A DNA stretch of 64,000 nucleotides from SAR324 cluster bacterium REDSEA-S27_B3 (GTDB taxonomy: Bacteria > SAR324 > NAC60-12). The notes under the pieces are model-generated. The model saw only the letters and a list, made by a program, of their open reading frames with translations. It had not been told where the DNA came from and searched no databases. Below are positions 63,230 to 64,000 of this stretch, piece after piece. A program made the position numbers and the translations under genes. Within the stretch, counting starts at the first letter, position 1. The number at the start of each line of letters is the position of its first letter. The DNA lies in the NCBI GenBank assembly GCA_001627865.1, contig LUQO01000003.1:45492-109491 (forward strand), written 5' to 3'.

Positions 63230-64000
63230 ATGGGCATTATTAAAAAATTTCTGAATCCTCGTTACTTGTTTGCTTTTTTAGTGATTGCAGGCGGAACTAT
63301 GATTTCCGTGCTGCAGTCTACACCAGACCAGTGCGTCTCTACAACTGACGGAGATCTTTCTGAACAATCCACTTTTGGTGAATACCAGGGCATCATCCAA
63401 TCAGGATGCGGAACCAATTTGGCCCTGGACTACATAATTGGCACTGGTACAACAGTCACCTGGAGTGGCTTCGACGGTCCTGTTACCGGCAGTGTTGAAG
63501 TTAAAAGCGGGGGTTCATTAGATATTAATGGTAACGCGAATTTTGGCAGTTCACTCACCAACTCAGGTACATTCGCAGTAAAGGCACCGGAGACACCTGA
63601 AATTCCAACTGCACCCAGCAGTGATTTTTACACCATTAGCATTCCTGTAGGGTCAGGACACACCTCAGAAGACGGCACTCCTTCGACATTCGATGTTGCT
63701 CTGTATGATTCACCATTTCCTGCAATTCCAGCGGACCCTGTAACGGACTACAGCACTTTCTATAGCATCAGTGGCAGTCCGGTGAACACCGAAGAAAGCG
63801 GAACAACTTCGACATTCGATGTTGTTCTGAATGCAGCTCCGCCAGTACCTGCAGTTCCTGCGGATCCTACGCCTCCGAGCAGTGATTTTTACACCATTAA
63901 CATTCCTGTAGGGTCAGGCCACACCTCAGAAGACGGCGCTCCTTCGACATTCGATGTAGTACTGAATGCAGCACCTCCAGTACCTGCAACTCCGGATGAT
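63230..64000 (+). CDS. Repeat-rich surface protein (start only, runs off window)
   Basis: Open from the ATG at 63230 to the window end, 257 codons without a stop. The N-terminus GIIKKFLNPRYLFAFLVIAG is a signal or anchor segment. A short beta domain follows (YIIGTGTTVTWSGFDG, then VEVKSGGSLDINGNANFGSS). From about residue 122 it is repetitive, with units like SEDGTPSTFDVALYD and TEESGTTSTFDVVLNAAPP joined by Pro/Ala spacers. These resemble repeats of large secreted adhesins. Total length and C-terminus are unknown. Confidence 0.75.
   Translation, partial: MGIIKKFLNPRYLFAFLVIAGGTMISVLQSTPDQCVSTTDGDLSEQSTFGEYQGIIQSGCGTNLALDYIIGTGTTVTWSGFDGPVTGSVEVKSGGSLDINGNANFGSSLTNSGTFAVKAPETPEIPTAPSSDFYTISIPVGSGHTSEDGTPSTFDVALYDSPFPAIPADPVTDYSTFYSISGSPVNTEESGTTSTFDVVLNAAPPVPAVPADPTPPSSDFYTINIPVGSGHTSEDGAPSTFDVVLNAAPPVPATPDD
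63617..64000 (+). repeat. 261-base coding repeat array
   Basis: The segment beginning AGCAGTGATTTTTACACC at 63617 recurs almost unchanged at 63878, a 261-base (87-codon) period. Each period contains two related half-units of about 43 codons, each with a STFDV core. The array continues beyond the window. Confidence 0.85.

Overview
The window comes from a Gram-negative bacterial chromosome of moderate-to-low GC. Outer-membrane biology is shown by lpxB, a TolQ/TolR/Pal set, several outer-membrane beta-barrel candidates and many lipobox signal peptides. There is no phage, transposase, CRISPR array, rRNA or recognisable tRNA gene. Gene content is mostly vertical-looking housekeeping. The mix (HslUV, YchF, type-4 uracil-DNA glycosylase, MoaA under a molybdenum-cofactor RNA, YdiJ-type oxidase, quinone-dependent PyrD, long FG-GAP lipoprotein) fits a proteobacterium of the former Deltaproteobacteria or SAR324 type. 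That placement is a guess, because no phylogenetic marker could be compared here.

Layout. 1-4.4 kb: an unknown soluble protein, alanine racemase, a tiny lipoprotein and an LtaS-like membrane sulfatase. 4.6-10.3 kb: a translation and replication block (rplY, pth, ychF, rpsF-rpsR-rplI, dnaB). 10.4-19.1 kb: a degenerate EAL protein, an FG-GAP lipoprotein, a CcsA/HemX-like membrane protein, a polyprenyl-synthase-like protein lacking its aspartate motifs, a dienoyl-CoA isomerase-like crotonase, a YdiJ-type FAD/Fe-S oxidase and csaA. 19.1-22.5 kb (minus): PlsC-type acyltransferase, an S41-like exported protein and rsmA. 22.7-28.9 kb (plus): Moco riboswitch and moaA, an FMN glutamate-synthase-domain protein, an acetolactate-synthase-like enzyme and a lipoamide-dehydrogenase-like protein without the redox disulfide. 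29-37 kb (minus): an OMP, an M48 peptidase, an SH3 protein, lspA, hisS, udg, hslUV and pgsA. 37.2-40.9 kb (plus): hemA, hemC and a ferredoxin-NADP reductase. 41-42.7 kb (minus): pyrD and an AMMECR1 protein. 43-49.5 kb (plus): a Ser-rich lipoprotein, a second crotonase, an exported barrel candidate and an unexplained two-gene pair. 49.6-54.5 kb (minus): pal, tolQ, tolR, lpxB and tldD. 55-64 kb (plus): the most unusual locus.

The 55-64 kb locus encodes in order: a membrane protein whose C-terminal half resembles the FliG middle and C-terminal domains, and whose periplasmic part may resemble the end of FliF; a MotA-like channel protein; a MotB-like protein whose periplasmic part carries two Calx-beta-like domains before its OmpA domain; an outer-membrane barrel candidate; a FecR-domain periplasmic protein; a lipoprotein; and the start of a repeat-rich surface protein. 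No other flagellar gene is visible in the window. The arrangement looks like a proton- or sodium-driven envelope machine that combines a rotor-like and a stator-like part outside a flagellar operon. It is the best candidate here for an undescribed system.

Several proteins keep a family fold but lose catalytic residues: the polyprenyl synthase, the lipoamide-dehydrogenase-like protein, the EAL-like protein and the S41-like protein. All four ribosomal proteins in the window carry extra C-terminal tails, three of them clearly acidic. All calls come from reading motifs by eye; no database search was run.
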